Shown: positions 1-8,781 of the stretch, one piece after another
Layout of the letters: every line of letters begins with the position of its first letter
Position numbering within the stretch: position 1 is the stretch's first letter
Origin: an uncultured Caldilineales bacterium
Lineage (GTDB): Bacteria > Chloroflexota > Anaerolineae > JAAEKA01
Assembly: GCA_937907455.1 (NCBI GenBank)
Contig: CALESQ010000115.1
Location: 1 to 45,743, forward strand
Reading direction: 5' to 3'
DNA: 45,743 nt
Position numbers and translations under genes: made by a program
Notes under the pieces: generated by a model
Seen by the model: the letters and a program-made list of their open reading frames with translations, nothing else
What the model was told of the DNA's origin: nothing
The model's database searches: none

Positions 1-14
1 TAAGTAACACAACG

Positions 15-55
15 AAACGGCCTTCTGCAGAAATGCAGAAGGCCGTTTTTGTTTG
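15..55 (+). terminator. Rho-independent terminator with GAAA tetraloop
   Basis: A perfect 15-bp stem (15-29 with 34-48) closes a GAAA tetraloop and runs into a T-rich tract on the plus strand. It would end a plus-strand gene lying left of the window; the first three bases read TAA and could be its stop. On the minus strand the same hairpin lies about 70 nt past the SpoIIE-type phosphatase stop, so it may act in both directions, although the minus-side tract is poorer in T. Confidence 0.85.
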
Positions 56-119
56 AGTAGGTTCCCGGCGGCTGAAGTGACCTGTAGCACCAGCCGATGA
101 ATTTCCTTGCTGAGCGGAG

Positions 120-2456
120 CTAGCCGCTGGCGCTGCGTTTAACCACCGCCAACGTTACGTCGTCGAACAGCGCAGTGTGGCCGATGTGGTTCAACACGGC
201 CTGATGGATGGCCGTGGCTACCTCGGTGGCCGATTGGCCTCGCTGGTGGCGCAGCAGCGTCTCCAACCGCGCCTGACCAAATTCTTCACCTGCTTCATCA
301 AGCGCATCAGTCAGCCCGTCGGTGTAAAGGACCAGCAGATCGCCCACAGCCAGCCGCACTGTTTCGCGGCGCAACCCGGGATCATCCACCACACCCAGGG
401 GCATGCCCGCGGGTCGCAGACGGCGAATGCTGCCATCACGCGCCCGCACATGCAGGGCCAGACTGTGACCGGCGTTGGCGCAAACCAGCCGGTGCGTGGC
501 CGGGTTGAGTACCCCATACCAGGCGGTGACAAACAACTCTTCGCGGTTGTTGGCGTTGATGCCCGTGTTGGCGGCCAGCAACACCTGGTCGGGTGCGGCA
601 TGATCCTGCGCAGCCATACGCAGCAATGTAGAGGTGGTAGCCATGAAAAGCGCCGCAGGGATACCTTTGTCGGCCACATCGGCCATGACTACCCCCAGTT
701 TGCCTTCTGGCAGCGCAATAAAATCGTAGAAATCGCCGCCCACCTCGCGTGCCGGTTCCCACACATGGGCCAGCTCGTAGCCAGGCGCAGAGGGCAGTTG
801 CTGCGGTAGCAGGCTGGCTTGGATGCGCTGGGCTACCTGCAATTCTTCGCTCAGGCGGATGCGCTGTGCTTCTTGCGCCAGCAGCCGGATATTTTCCAGG
901 TTAAGGCTGAGCTGCTGAGCAATACCGGCTAACAGCGAAACCCGCTTTTCGTGCAGACGTACCGGCACGTCGTCGCTGTCCAGCCCCACAATCAGGCAGC
1001 CGATCACGCGGTTCTGTGCGGTCAGCGGCAATAGCAGCAATTGATCTCCCGGCATAGCCCGCCAAAGCGCCGCAGGCAGCAGGGTATGATCGGCCTGATG
1101 CAGCTCGATGTGGTTTTCCGTTTGTAGCAAGTGGCTCAGCACGCTGTCCGGTTCATCGGGGCATAGGCGTAGCGCCGCCAGATCATCAACTTGCAGGCTG
1201 TCACTGCCCGTCAGCTCAAAGCAGGCTGTTTCCTCCTGTTGCAACCAGATGCCGCAACCGCGTGCGCCGGTGCTGGCAGGAACCATGTGGGTGACTGCGG
1301 CCAGTAAATCGGGCAGCGAATTGGCGCGGGCTGTCACCTGCGCTGCCTGGAACAACACGCTGGTCATCCACGCTTCTTCCTGCTGAGCGCGGTACGACCA
1401 GGCTGAGTCTACGGCGACCGCCACCTGGTCAGCCAGAGCTTGCAGGATAAAGATGTCATCGGCATCGAAGCCATGCAGCTCGCGGCTTTGCACATCAAGC
1501 ACACCCAGCACCTTGCCTTCGGCTGTGATCGGCACCGCCAGCTCAGAGCGGGTATTAAGCAGCAGGCGCGGGTCATCGGGGCGATAGCGCGGCTCTTGTG
1601 TGACATCGTTGGCTAGCAGCAACTCGCCGTGAGCAGCTACCCAGCCGATGATCCCTTCGTTGAAGGGCTGGCTGCGCCGCTGGGCTTTCCACAGTTTGTT
1701 GAGATCGTGACCGGTGCTGGCGCGAAAGACGGCGCGGTGTTCTTCGTCCTCTACCAAAAAGATCTGCACATGATAATAGCCGAAGCGACGGCGCATCAGC
1801 TCTACTACTTTGGTGAGCAGATCGTCCAGGTTCAGTTCGGCAGCAATAGCCCGGCTGACTTCGGCAATGGCAGTAAGCTGTTCGACGCGGCGGCCTATGG
1901 CCTGAAATAGCTGGGCGTTGACGATGGCAGCGGCGGCCTGGCTGGCGATGATGGTAAGCAGTTGCAGGTCTTCAGCCGTGTAGGCGTTGGCTTCGGGGTG
2001 CTGAATGGACATAGAGCCAACCGCCTTGTCGGCAGCCACCAGCGGCAGAAACAGCGCCGAACGCGGCGGGTCTTCCGAGATATATTGTGGCCGCGCCGGC
2101 AGTTGATCCATCTCCGCGGGAAAGTCGTGCACCACCAGCGGCTGGCGCGTGGAGCGCACCCAGCCTACAATGCCCAGATCGTAGCCGCCGGGGAACTCGG
2201 TGGGGGGCAGACGGCGGCCATTGTGTACCCATACTTTCAGCTTCAGGCTGTCGCCCTCGAACAGCCCCAGGTGAAAACCGCGCGCATCTACCAGGCTGGC
2301 TACCTGGTGGTACACCAGCTCGCACAGGCCGTCCAGATCAAGTTGGGCGCGCACAATCGCCAGCCCGGCCTCAGTGAGCGCGGCCAGCTCGGCCAGAGGC
2401 AGGGCCTGGCGTGGGTGCGTTGCGGCAGGCGGATTAACAGTCGGGGGTGTTGCCAT
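120..2456 (-). CDS. GAF-domain SpoIIE/PP2C-type protein phosphatase (RsbU/RsbP-like)
   Basis: This 778-residue soluble protein should be the input phosphatase of a partner-switching pathway, dephosphorylating a STAS anti-anti-sigma protein when its sensor domains are engaged. Three GAF-like domains follow one another (roughly residues 25-180, 195-355 and 365-525). A short helical linker around 540 leads to a C-terminal SpoIIE/PP2C domain (about 565-775). That domain carries the metal-binding signature VGGDFYDF, then MADVADKG and, near the end, LYTDGLTDA. There are no membrane segments, so sensing is cytoplasmic (small ligand, redox or light; not decidable here). It is the last gene of a tandem set with the RsbW-like kinase (20 bp upstream) and a STAS protein. 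No sigma factor is adjacent, so the final target is unknown. Confidence 0.9.
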   Translation of the reverse strand: MATPPTVNPPAATHPRQALPLAELAALTEAGLAIVRAQLDLDGLCELVYHQVASLVDARGFHLGLFEGDSLKLKVWVHNGRRLPPTEFPGGYDLGIVGWVRSTRQPLVVHDFPAEMDQLPARPQYISEDPPRSALFLPLVAADKAVGSMSIQHPEANAYTAEDLQLLTIIASQAAAAIVNAQLFQAIGRRVEQLTAIAEVSRAIAAELNLDDLLTKVVELMRRRFGYYHVQIFLVEDEEHRAVFRASTGHDLNKLWKAQRRSQPFNEGIIGWVAAHGELLLANDVTQEPRYRPDDPRLLLNTRSELAVPITAEGKVLGVLDVQSRELHGFDADDIFILQALADQVAVAVDSAWSYRAQQEEAWMTSVLFQAAQVTARANSLPDLLAAVTHMVPASTGARGCGIWLQQEETACFELTGSDSLQVDDLAALRLCPDEPDSVLSHLLQTENHIELHQADHTLLPAALWRAMPGDQLLLLPLTAQNRVIGCLIVGLDSDDVPVRLHEKRVSLLAGIAQQLSLNLENIRLLAQEAQRIRLSEELQVAQRIQASLLPQQLPSAPGYELAHVWEPAREVGGDFYDFIALPEGKLGVVMADVADKGIPAALFMATTSTLLRMAAQDHAAPDQVLLAANTGINANNREELFVTAWYGVLNPATHRLVCANAGHSLALHVRARDGSIRRLRPAGMPLGVVDDPGLRRETVRLAVGDLLVLYTDGLTDALDEAGEEFGQARLETLLRHQRGQSATEVATAIHQAVLNHIGHTALFDDVTLAVVKRSASG

Positions 2457-2476
2457 GAAAAGTTTGCCCCTATGGG

Positions 2477-2911
2477 TCAGTCAGGGGTAGACCACACTGA
2501 GGTTGTTTTGCTCATGGTCAGGGTGTTTCCCTCCGCCGCGTCGAATTCATAACACACATCATCCATTAGCGTGCGCATGATGTGCATGCCCAGCTTGCCC
2601 ACCGGGCGATCGGTCAGATCGGCGTCGAGTATCGGTTTTTGCACATGCGCAGGATCAAAGGCGCGCCCATAGTCACGAAAGCGCAGCATGAAGCTTGTTT
2701 CCGTTACCCAGCAGGCGACATGGATCACGCCATCGCTGCGGCCACTGTAGGCATGCTCCATGATGTTGCTACATGCTTCGTCGGCAGCCAGTTCGCAGGC
2801 AAAACCAGCGTCTTCGCTAAGACCGGCGGCGCGGCAGCATTGACGCACGAAGTCTATTACCCGTGGCAGGTCGTGAAGCGCGCTGCTGACGGTGAGTTTT
2901 TGGGGCTGCAT
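2477..2911 (-). CDS. Anti-sigma factor serine kinase, RsbW/SpoIIAB-like HATPase
   Basis: A 144-residue GHKL-type ATPase of the anti-sigma kinase family. The N-box is visible as ELAADEACSNIMEHAY (about residues 42-57). The G1 box reads DYGRAFDP and the G2 region GKLGMHIMRTLMDDV, the usual order for HATPase_c_2 proteins of this size. Such proteins bind a sigma factor or other target and phosphorylate a conserved serine in a STAS partner. Here the STAS partner gene ends 14 bp upstream and the phosphatase begins 20 bp downstream, so kinase, substrate and phosphatase are co-transcribed. The function is assigned from motifs and context; the regulated target is not in the window. Confidence 0.88.
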   Translation of the reverse strand: MQPQKLTVSSALHDLPRVIDFVRQCCRAAGLSEDAGFACELAADEACSNIMEHAYSGRSDGVIHVACWVTETSFMLRFRDYGRAFDPAHVQKPILDADLTDRPVGKLGMHIMRTLMDDVCYEFDAAEGNTLTMSKTTSVWSTPD

Positions 2912-2925
2912 AGGATGCAGGGCGG

Positions 2926-3270
2926 TTACCAGTTGCCCACTGCTTCGGTTTGGGTGTCGAAAAGTTTAAAAAGCGGCAGCAGGCCCGCCAGATCCAGCAC
3001 CTCGCGAATGCGCGGTTGCACACCGGCCAAATAGATGTCGCCGCGATTGAAACGACGCGCGGCCTTCGAGGTGGAAATCAGCACGCGCAGGAACGCGCTG
3101 CTGGCAAAATCTACCTGGCTCATGTCTATCACAAAGCGATAGGCGCCTTCGGCCATCAGCTCTTTCAGGCGGGCTTCCAGCACCGGTGCTTTGCTGCTGT
3201 CAATGCGACCCTGCAAGGTGATGAGTGTGCAGCGTTTGAGCGACTGCGTATCAATGCTGAAGTCTGGCAT
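2926..3270 (-). CDS. STAS-domain anti-sigma factor antagonist
   Basis: A 114-residue single STAS domain. The hydrophobic strand FVIDMSQVDF is followed by ASSAFLRVL, which aligns with the phosphorylation loop of SpoIIAA/RsbV (classically DSSGL). A serine is kept, but the flanking aspartate and glycine are changed to alanine. ATG at 3268-3270 is preceded by an AAGGAAAAGGA stretch that can serve as ribosome binding site. It is probably the direct substrate of the RsbW-like kinase encoded next. A hairpin terminator lies between it and the second STAS gene upstream, so the two STAS genes are probably separately transcribed or attenuated. Confidence 0.85.
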   Translation of the reverse strand: MPDFSIDTQSLKRCTLITLQGRIDSSKAPVLEARLKELMAEGAYRFVIDMSQVDFASSAFLRVLISTSKAARRFNRGDIYLAGVQPRIREVLDLAGLLPLFKLFDTQTEAVGNW

Positions 3271-3334
3271 GATCCTTTTCCTTGAATGCGCAACGGCGCG
3301 TGGTAGCCGGGGATAGCGGCAGGATAAAGCAAAA

Positions 3335-3355
3335 CAGCGCCTTAGGCGGGCGCTG
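3335..3355 (-). terminator. Probable intrinsic terminator between the two STAS genes
   Basis: A 7-bp GC-rich stem (CAGCGCC at 3335-3341 with GGCGCTG at 3349-3355) is followed on the minus strand by TTTTGCTTT. It overlaps the stop codon of the upstream STAS gene (3342-3344). It would separate or attenuate transcription between that gene and the STAS-RsbW-phosphatase set. Confidence 0.6.
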
Positions 3356-3713
3356 TCGCAGAAACATCGGGGGGAGCGAAACTGGCAATGGCCTGATCGC
3401 GGTCGGTAAAAACATGCAGCACCGGCAGCAGCCCGGCCAGCTCAAGCACCTGGGTAATGCGGCGGCCCGGCGCAGCCAAACGCAGATCGCCCGCCACGCG
3501 TTGGCCGCGCAGCCGTCGTGCTGCACTGATGATGATACGCAGGCCAGCGCTGCTGATCTCGCTAACCTCGCTCAGGTCAAGCACCAAGTGGCGCTGCCCC
3601 TGCTCGATCAAGCGGGTCAGCGCATCTTCCAGCGGCTGCACAGTAGAGCGGTTGAGCGGGCCTTGCGGCTGCACAACCACGCAGTGCGACAGAAATTCGG
3701 TAAGCGGTTCCAT
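3342..3713 (-). CDS. STAS-domain anti-sigma factor antagonist (second copy)
   Basis: A 123-residue STAS protein starting at ATG 3711-3713. A longer reading from a TTG at 3746 adds 11 residues with no STAS homology and is less likely. The phospho-acceptor loop reads VSEISSAGLRIII, the common ISSAGL form, which is closer to consensus than in the neighbouring STAS protein. Having two STAS proteins beside one kinase and one phosphatase suggests alternative or competing partners. The C-terminal tail is alanine-rich and its stop codon lies inside a terminator hairpin. Confidence 0.83.
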   Translation of the reverse strand: MEPLTEFLSHCVVVQPQGPLNRSTVQPLEDALTRLIEQGQRHLVLDLSEVSEISSAGLRIIISAARRLRGQRVAGDLRLAAPGRRITQVLELAGLLPVLHVFTDRDQAIASFAPPDVSATAPA

Positions 3714-3761
3714 AGGTGTGGCGAGTATACCACGAGGCAGGGGCAATGGGCAAGTGGAAGT

Positions 3762-5228
3762 TTAAGTTTTAAGGGCAGAGGCGGTGTCTGCGCGTTCCAG
3801 CAGCACCGCGGCAACGGCCAGGCCAATGGTCACCCATAGCAAGCTGACCATGTGCGGGTATTCCAGGTTGAACAGGTAATGGTCCAACATGGCACTGACG
3901 AGTACCCCGGCCACTCCGCCGCCCAGGCCCAGCAGCAAGGCTTCACGGCGCTCGTTGCGCAGAGGATGGCGCACGGTGCGCACCACCATGCTGAAAAAGG
4001 CGGCCATAGCCAGCAAAAAGGCTATCAGCCCGATCACCCCCATGTTTTCTGCCATCAGCAAATACATGTTGCTCACACCCAGGTACAAATCAATATCCGG
4101 CGTGCCGCTGAAGCCTACACCAAACCAGGGGTAGCGCGTGATCAGGCGCAAGGCATCACGATATTCGCCGAAACGCATCTGCGTAGCCAGATCCTGGCCC
4201 TGAATACCGGCGACAAAGCGTGCCACGTAGGCCTGAGTTTGCGGCAACAGCAACAGCAGCAACAGGCCAAGAACTCCCACCCACAACAGTTTGCGGTAGC
4301 GAAACCAGGCAATGAACAGCAGCGCAAAGCCCAGCCCCAGCATGGCACTGCGCGAATAGGTGAGAAACAGGCAAAGCGCGGCCACAGCGAACAGCAGCGC
4401 GGCTAGCCAGCGCCGGAAAAAGGGCCGCGCACTGACAAGCTGCGGCGCCAGCAGCGCAGCAAACAAGATCAGCATACCGCCAAAGGTGTTGGGGTCAATG
4501 GCTGTGCCGATGGCACGCATGGCCTGTTCCGGGTCGTCTTCGATGTAGCGTAAGGCGCCGTAGCCTGCGGGATAATCGAAGCGCGCCAGGGCGTTCAGCA
4601 CGCGCACCGTCCACGCTTCGGGGATGACGTAAAAGAGAACGCCGATCAGCGCGGCCCCTGCACCGGCCAGCATCAACACGCGCCCGGCCCATTCCAAATC
4701 GGTCTGGGTGCGCACTACGTTGATCACCACGAAGAACAGCAGAATGCCACCGGCGATTTCGGCAAAACGGCGGATGGTGGTAACGCTGGGCCGGGCGTGG
4801 GTGGCTCCCAGAGCAAAGGCAAACAGCGCCAGCACCAGAAACACCGCCACTGCCGGCCCCATGCTCGAACCGATCAGTCGGCGGTCGCGGCCTGTCAGCA
4901 GCCCCACGGCCCATACGAACACCAGCGAAGCCAGTGCGGCATCGAGAAAAGTAGGCTTGAAACCCAGGCGGAAGGGAAAAGTGGCAAAGGGCAGCAGCGC
5001 CGTCACCAGAATAACAAAGGTCAGGCCCCACAGCGGACTGCGCAACGCCAGATACACAGCCAGCAAGCCCAGCCCGACAGCCAATGCCGGCAAGGGGCCG
5101 GCCGCGGCGATCAGCAGCGCGGTCAGCGCGGCCGCAGCCAGCAACATCACCGCCAGGGTTGCCGCAGCTACACGCGGGTCAGGGTGAAACAGCCAGCGTT
5201 GCGCTTGTGAGACAACACGCGAGGTCAT
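3762..5228 (-). CDS. O-antigen ligase/polymerase family membrane protein (Wzy/WaaL-like)
   Basis: A 488-residue polytopic membrane protein with roughly a dozen hydrophobic segments and one larger extracytoplasmic loop (about residues 330-390) containing RFGEYRDALRLITRYPWFGVG. This is the typical Wzy_C region with its conserved arginine and G-V-G pattern. Proteins of this family polymerise or ligate lipid-linked oligosaccharides at the outer face of the membrane. The gene begins 9 bp after the stop of the large membrane glycosyltransferase and is the last gene of the glycan-assembly operon. Sequence alone cannot separate polymerase from ligase. Confidence 0.83.
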   Translation of the reverse strand: MTSRVVSQAQRWLFHPDPRVAAATLAVMLLAAAALTALLIAAAGPLPALAVGLGLLAVYLALRSPLWGLTFVILVTALLPFATFPFRLGFKPTFLDAALASLVFVWAVGLLTGRDRRLIGSSMGPAVAVFLVLALFAFALGATHARPSVTTIRRFAEIAGGILLFFVVINVVRTQTDLEWAGRVLMLAGAGAALIGVLFYVIPEAWTVRVLNALARFDYPAGYGALRYIEDDPEQAMRAIGTAIDPNTFGGMLILFAALLAPQLVSARPFFRRWLAALLFAVAALCLFLTYSRSAMLGLGFALLFIAWFRYRKLLWVGVLGLLLLLLLPQTQAYVARFVAGIQGQDLATQMRFGEYRDALRLITRYPWFGVGFSGTPDIDLYLGVSNMYLLMAENMGVIGLIAFLLAMAAFFSMVVRTVRHPLRNERREALLLGLGGGVAGVLVSAMLDHYLFNLEYPHMVSLLWVTIGLAVAAVLLERADTASALKT

Positions 5229-5237
5229 GCCAATTCC

Positions 5238-7622
5238 TTATCTGTCTGTGCTGATTTCAACCACCGGCAGAAAAAGGTAGCCGTTGGGTGGATGAAAAGG
5301 CCCCAGCACGATTTCGCTGTTGGCCTGGGATATATCGGCGGTATCAGTCACCGGCAAGCGCGCCCCGTTGCTGGGATCGTACACGCCCAGGCGCAGCACA
5401 TAGGGGCCGTGCAAGCCGGTGGGCGGCAGCGGCACGCGCTGATGATGTGTCACCAGGTCGCCTGCCTGCCATAGCCCGCTGGGATAACGACCATCCGTAA
5501 GCGGTAAATCGAAAGCCGTGGCGGTGTGGCCCTGGGCATCGTCGAGGTGCGCAAACACGGTGTAATCCTGCGCAGGCTGCGCCAATGCCAGCCATTGTAG
5601 CTCAATCTGCAAATCAGGGCCAAGTAGCAGGTCATCGGGTGTCACCGTGACTGCTTGCAGGGCCAGTGCATCACCGAAGCGGTACAACGGCGGCGCAGCG
5701 GGCGCTGCGGGTGAGATGTTGTCGGCCAGGCGCATCCGCCCGATAACCACACTGTCGCCCAGCACGGTGCCTGCCTGATCGCTCACCGGCAGCAGATCGG
5801 CCTTTTGCGGCGCATAGCAATACATAGAAACCTTGATGCGGCCCAGGCTGGGCAACCCGGAGCGGGCAGCTGGTCCCAGCGCCACGCGGTACACATCACG
5901 AAACACCATGCCCGGCTGCCAGAGCGATGTAGCCAGGTTGCCGTTGCCGGGAAAGCGCGCCACGCGATAAAGCGATTGGTTGTCGCCGTTGAGCAGATCC
6001 ACCGCCACGGTATAGCTGTTGGTGGTGGCTTGCCGGGCGCGCCACACCAGTGTGACCGTGGCGGTGTTGTACATGGTCAACTGATCCGGCTCGATGCGAT
6101 AGCCCAGCAGCTCGGCGTTGTCACCAAACAGGGCGTAGAGCGGCTGCTCGCCGGGCAGCAAATCGGCAGAAGCCGCCGATGCGGGCGGGGCATAGGTTGG
6201 GCGCAGCAGCAGCAGCGGCACAGCCAGGCTGATCAGCAACAGCAGCGCGGGCAGCACCACAGCGCCGCCTGCGCGCCAGCGCCGCGGCAGCAGCCGGTCA
6301 ATTCCTGCGACCAGGAGGAGGCTGATCAGCAGGTATACAGGCAAAAAATAGCGGCCACGCGGCTCGCCGGTGCCTGCGGCCTTTACCAGGTTAATGCTCC
6401 AGGCTCCCAACAGCACCACAAAGGCGGCCAGCAGGGCCATGCGCAGCGCTGCCGGGCCGCGCCGGTCCAATATGGCCCAGATAGCTCCCGCGGCGGCCAG
6501 CAGGGCCACGGCTTGCAACACAAGGAGCAAGGGGCCGGGCAAGGCGATATTGTCGTTGCCAAACAAGCCCCAAAAAGTCATCAAGGCGAACTGTGCCGAG
6601 CGTAGTGGCAGCACCGTGGCCGGAGGCGCGGCTGGGTGGGCCTGTGGATTTTCCTGAAGCACTGCGATAATTTCGGCATACGAACCGAAGGCATGACCGG
6701 TGGTTTGGCTGTTCTGCAGCAGCCAAATGGTTAGCGGAGCTGCGGCAACCAGCAGCACCAGAGCGGCACGACCCAGTTGCCCGGCAAACTCACTGCGGCG
6801 GTGATGCCAGGTATAGCCCAAACGCAGGGCCAACGCCAGCGCCAGCGCAGGCAGCAGCGCCAGACCGGAATATTTGGCGGTGATGCTGAGAGCAGCGGCT
6901 AGCACGGCCAGCGCCAACACCAGCGCACGCGGCCGTTGCAGGGCATAGGCCAGACAGAAATAAAGACACCATGCTCCCAAAGCGCCTGCCAAAATATCGT
7001 TGTTGATCACCGAGGCAGAAAAAACGTATTGCGGCACAAAGGCGTTGATAGCCAGCAGTGCCAACGCCAAACGGCGGCGTCCGGGAAACAACAGCAAACC
7101 GCTGAGGTAAACCGGAATCAGGCCGGCCAGACCGATCAAGCCGGAAAGCAGGCGCAGCCGGTGTACGGCAAGGGCCGTGCCGCGCTGAGGCGGAGCATGA
7201 ACCGCCACATTTAGCCCGCCGTCTCCGCTATGAAGATGTGGGTTGATGGTTGGCGCTGTGGTGTCGCTGATATCCAGATCGCGCACGACGAGACTGCCCA
7301 GCAGATAATACAGCGGTGGCTGGCGAAACTGGTGCGCCGCTATTTGCTCGGCAAAGGCTACATCGGCACAACTGTCAGCGCTTGCGCTCAGGCTGACGGT
7401 GCTGTCAGGCGCGGGCAGACGCCCGGTGAGGACAATGGTGCGAATATACTGATAGTGCGACCATTCATTGTCGGACTCCCACAGGGGAATGGTGGCGTTG
7501 TAGAACAGGCTGAGGGCAAGGAAAAGCGCGCTAAACACGGCAGCGGCCCAATGGCGGCGTCGCGCCCCTTCCGTTATAGCTACAGGTGCTTCAACCGGGC
7601 TGGACAGCTCAGATAAGCCCAC
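5238..7622 (-). CDS. Large membrane glycosyltransferase, GT39/ArnT-like, with C-terminal beta domains
   Basis: A 794-residue protein. A cytoplasmic N-terminus is followed by a first membrane segment, then an extracytoplasmic acidic motif (LWESDNEWSHYQYI, about residues 47-60) and FRQPPLYYLLGS near 100. This arrangement is typical of polyprenyl-phosphate-sugar-dependent GT-C enzymes. About ten more membrane segments run to residue 470. The C-terminal third is soluble with two beta-rich stretches; the second (YTVFAHLDD to RLGVYDPSNGARLPV) is a pattern I associate with chloroflexotal glycan-assembly membrane proteins. Its start overlaps the GT4 gene by 14 nt. The donor and acceptor sugars are unknown. 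Confidence 0.75.
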   Translation of the reverse strand: MGLSELSSPVEAPVAITEGARRRHWAAAVFSALFLALSLFYNATIPLWESDNEWSHYQYIRTIVLTGRLPAPDSTVSLSASADSCADVAFAEQIAAHQFRQPPLYYLLGSLVVRDLDISDTTAPTINPHLHSGDGGLNVAVHAPPQRGTALAVHRLRLLSGLIGLAGLIPVYLSGLLLFPGRRRLALALLAINAFVPQYVFSASVINNDILAGALGAWCLYFCLAYALQRPRALVLALAVLAAALSITAKYSGLALLPALALALALRLGYTWHHRRSEFAGQLGRAALVLLVAAAPLTIWLLQNSQTTGHAFGSYAEIIAVLQENPQAHPAAPPATVLPLRSAQFALMTFWGLFGNDNIALPGPLLLVLQAVALLAAAGAIWAILDRRGPAALRMALLAAFVVLLGAWSINLVKAAGTGEPRGRYFLPVYLLISLLLVAGIDRLLPRRWRAGGAVVLPALLLLISLAVPLLLLRPTYAPPASAASADLLPGEQPLYALFGDNAELLGYRIEPDQLTMYNTATVTLVWRARQATTNSYTVAVDLLNGDNQSLYRVARFPGNGNLATSLWQPGMVFRDVYRVALGPAARSGLPSLGRIKVSMYCYAPQKADLLPVSDQAGTVLGDSVVIGRMRLADNISPAAPAAPPLYRFGDALALQAVTVTPDDLLLGPDLQIELQWLALAQPAQDYTVFAHLDDAQGHTATAFDLPLTDGRYPSGLWQAGDLVTHHQRVPLPPTGLHGPYVLRLGVYDPSNGARLPVTDTADISQANSEIVLGPFHPPNGYLFLPVVEISTDR

Positions 7623-8781
7623 GGTAGATCTCGATGTGACGGTCGGCGATGGCTTCCCAGGTGAAGCGGCCTGCCAACTGTAAGGCTCCCAGGCTCAGGC
7701 GTTGGCGTACATTGCCGTGTTGCCACAGATAGCCGATGGCATCGGCCAGCAGTTCCGAGGAATGCGGTGGGGTGAGCCAGATGTTTTCGCCGTGAATAAA
7801 TTCGACGATGGGTACTGTCGGTTCGGTGCTGAGGGTAGGCACGCCGTGGGCAATGGCCGCCAACATGCTGCCGCGGCGGAAACTGGCTCCGTCGCGGTAA
7901 GGCAGCACGGCCAGGTCGGCAGCCAGCAGACAGGCCGATACCTCATCTGCCGGGAGGAAGCCGGTCCAGTGTACGCGGTCGCTCAGGCCCTGTGTTTCCA
8001 GCAAGTGTTGTACGCGTTGCAGGTAAGCGTAGTTGGTGGGATCGCTGGCCCCCACCTGGCCGCCGATCATCAGCAGATGAGCGGGTATCCCTGCCGTGGC
8101 TAGGCGCGCCAGGGCCAGCATCAACTCTTCGCCGCCCTTGCTTTCGTTAAGAAAGCCAAAATAGCACAGCAGCAGGTCATTTGGTCCCACCCCCCAGTGG
8201 GCGCGCTGGGCGTCGCGCTGATACCCGCCGGGCGGCGAAGGCTGGATATTGGCCCCGATGGGCACTTCATGCAGCCGTGCCGCCAGGCTCGAAATCGTTT
8301 GCAAGCGTGCGCGGTCTTCGGCATTGGTCACCACCGCGGCAGCAGACCATTCAGCCAGTTTGCGCACGGCCTGCCAGCGCAGCGGGCCAGCCTTTGGAAA
8401 CAAATAGGGCGTGCGCAGGTCATGAAAAGTAACCGCCACGGCTTTGGGCCATTTCTGGCCCCGCAGGGCGCGCGGCAGCAGGTTGATGGCCGGATGCAGA
8501 TCGAAGGCGGCCGATTGGTATTGAATATGCAGTACATCCGGCTGTACGTCGGCGGTAACTTGTTTGATTTGGTCGGCCAGCCCCCAGCGCCAATGGGCAA
8601 TGTCGGGATAGACATTGTCAATGCCGGGTGGAATTAAATGCACCGGGCCGGCTTCCTGGCCGGTAAGCACATGCATATCCAGCCCGCGTTGGTGCAGGGT
8701 ACGGCCCAGCGACCAGGTATAGTCGCCTACTCCGCCTTGCATGGGGGGAAATTCACCGGTGATAAACAAAATTCGCATCAT
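7609..8781 (-). CDS. Glycosyltransferase family 4 (GT-B fold)
   Basis: A 390-residue GT4 enzyme. The N-terminal domain opens with RILFITGEFPPMQGGVGDY, the usual acceptor-side glycine-rich loop. The C-terminal nucleotide-sugar domain contains the LLCYFGFLNESKGGEELM segment and a final FIHGENIWLTPPHSSELLADAI segment, where many GT4 enzymes have EX7E. It is cytoplasmic and would add a sugar from an NDP donor to a lipid-linked glycan. The start overlaps the GT2 stop by 4 nt (ATGA) and its end overlaps the next gene by 14 nt, so translational coupling through the operon is likely. Confidence 0.87.
   Translation of the reverse strand: MMRILFITGEFPPMQGGVGDYTWSLGRTLHQRGLDMHVLTGQEAGPVHLIPPGIDNVYPDIAHWRWGLADQIKQVTADVQPDVLHIQYQSAAFDLHPAINLLPRALRGQKWPKAVAVTFHDLRTPYLFPKAGPLRWQAVRKLAEWSAAAVVTNAEDRARLQTISSLAARLHEVPIGANIQPSPPGGYQRDAQRAHWGVGPNDLLLCYFGFLNESKGGEELMLALARLATAGIPAHLLMIGGQVGASDPTNYAYLQRVQHLLETQGLSDRVHWTGFLPADEVSACLLAADLAVLPYRDGASFRRGSMLAAIAHGVPTLSTEPTVPIVEFIHGENIWLTPPHSSELLADAIGYLWQHGNVRQRLSLGALQLAGRFTWEAIADRHIEIYRGLI

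Noticed and set aside
3747..3775. AAGTTTA-like periodic sequence at the 3' end of the O-antigen ligase gene
   Set aside because: Only two or three weak words, no inverted arm and no GTA/TAC signature, so it is not counted as a word array.
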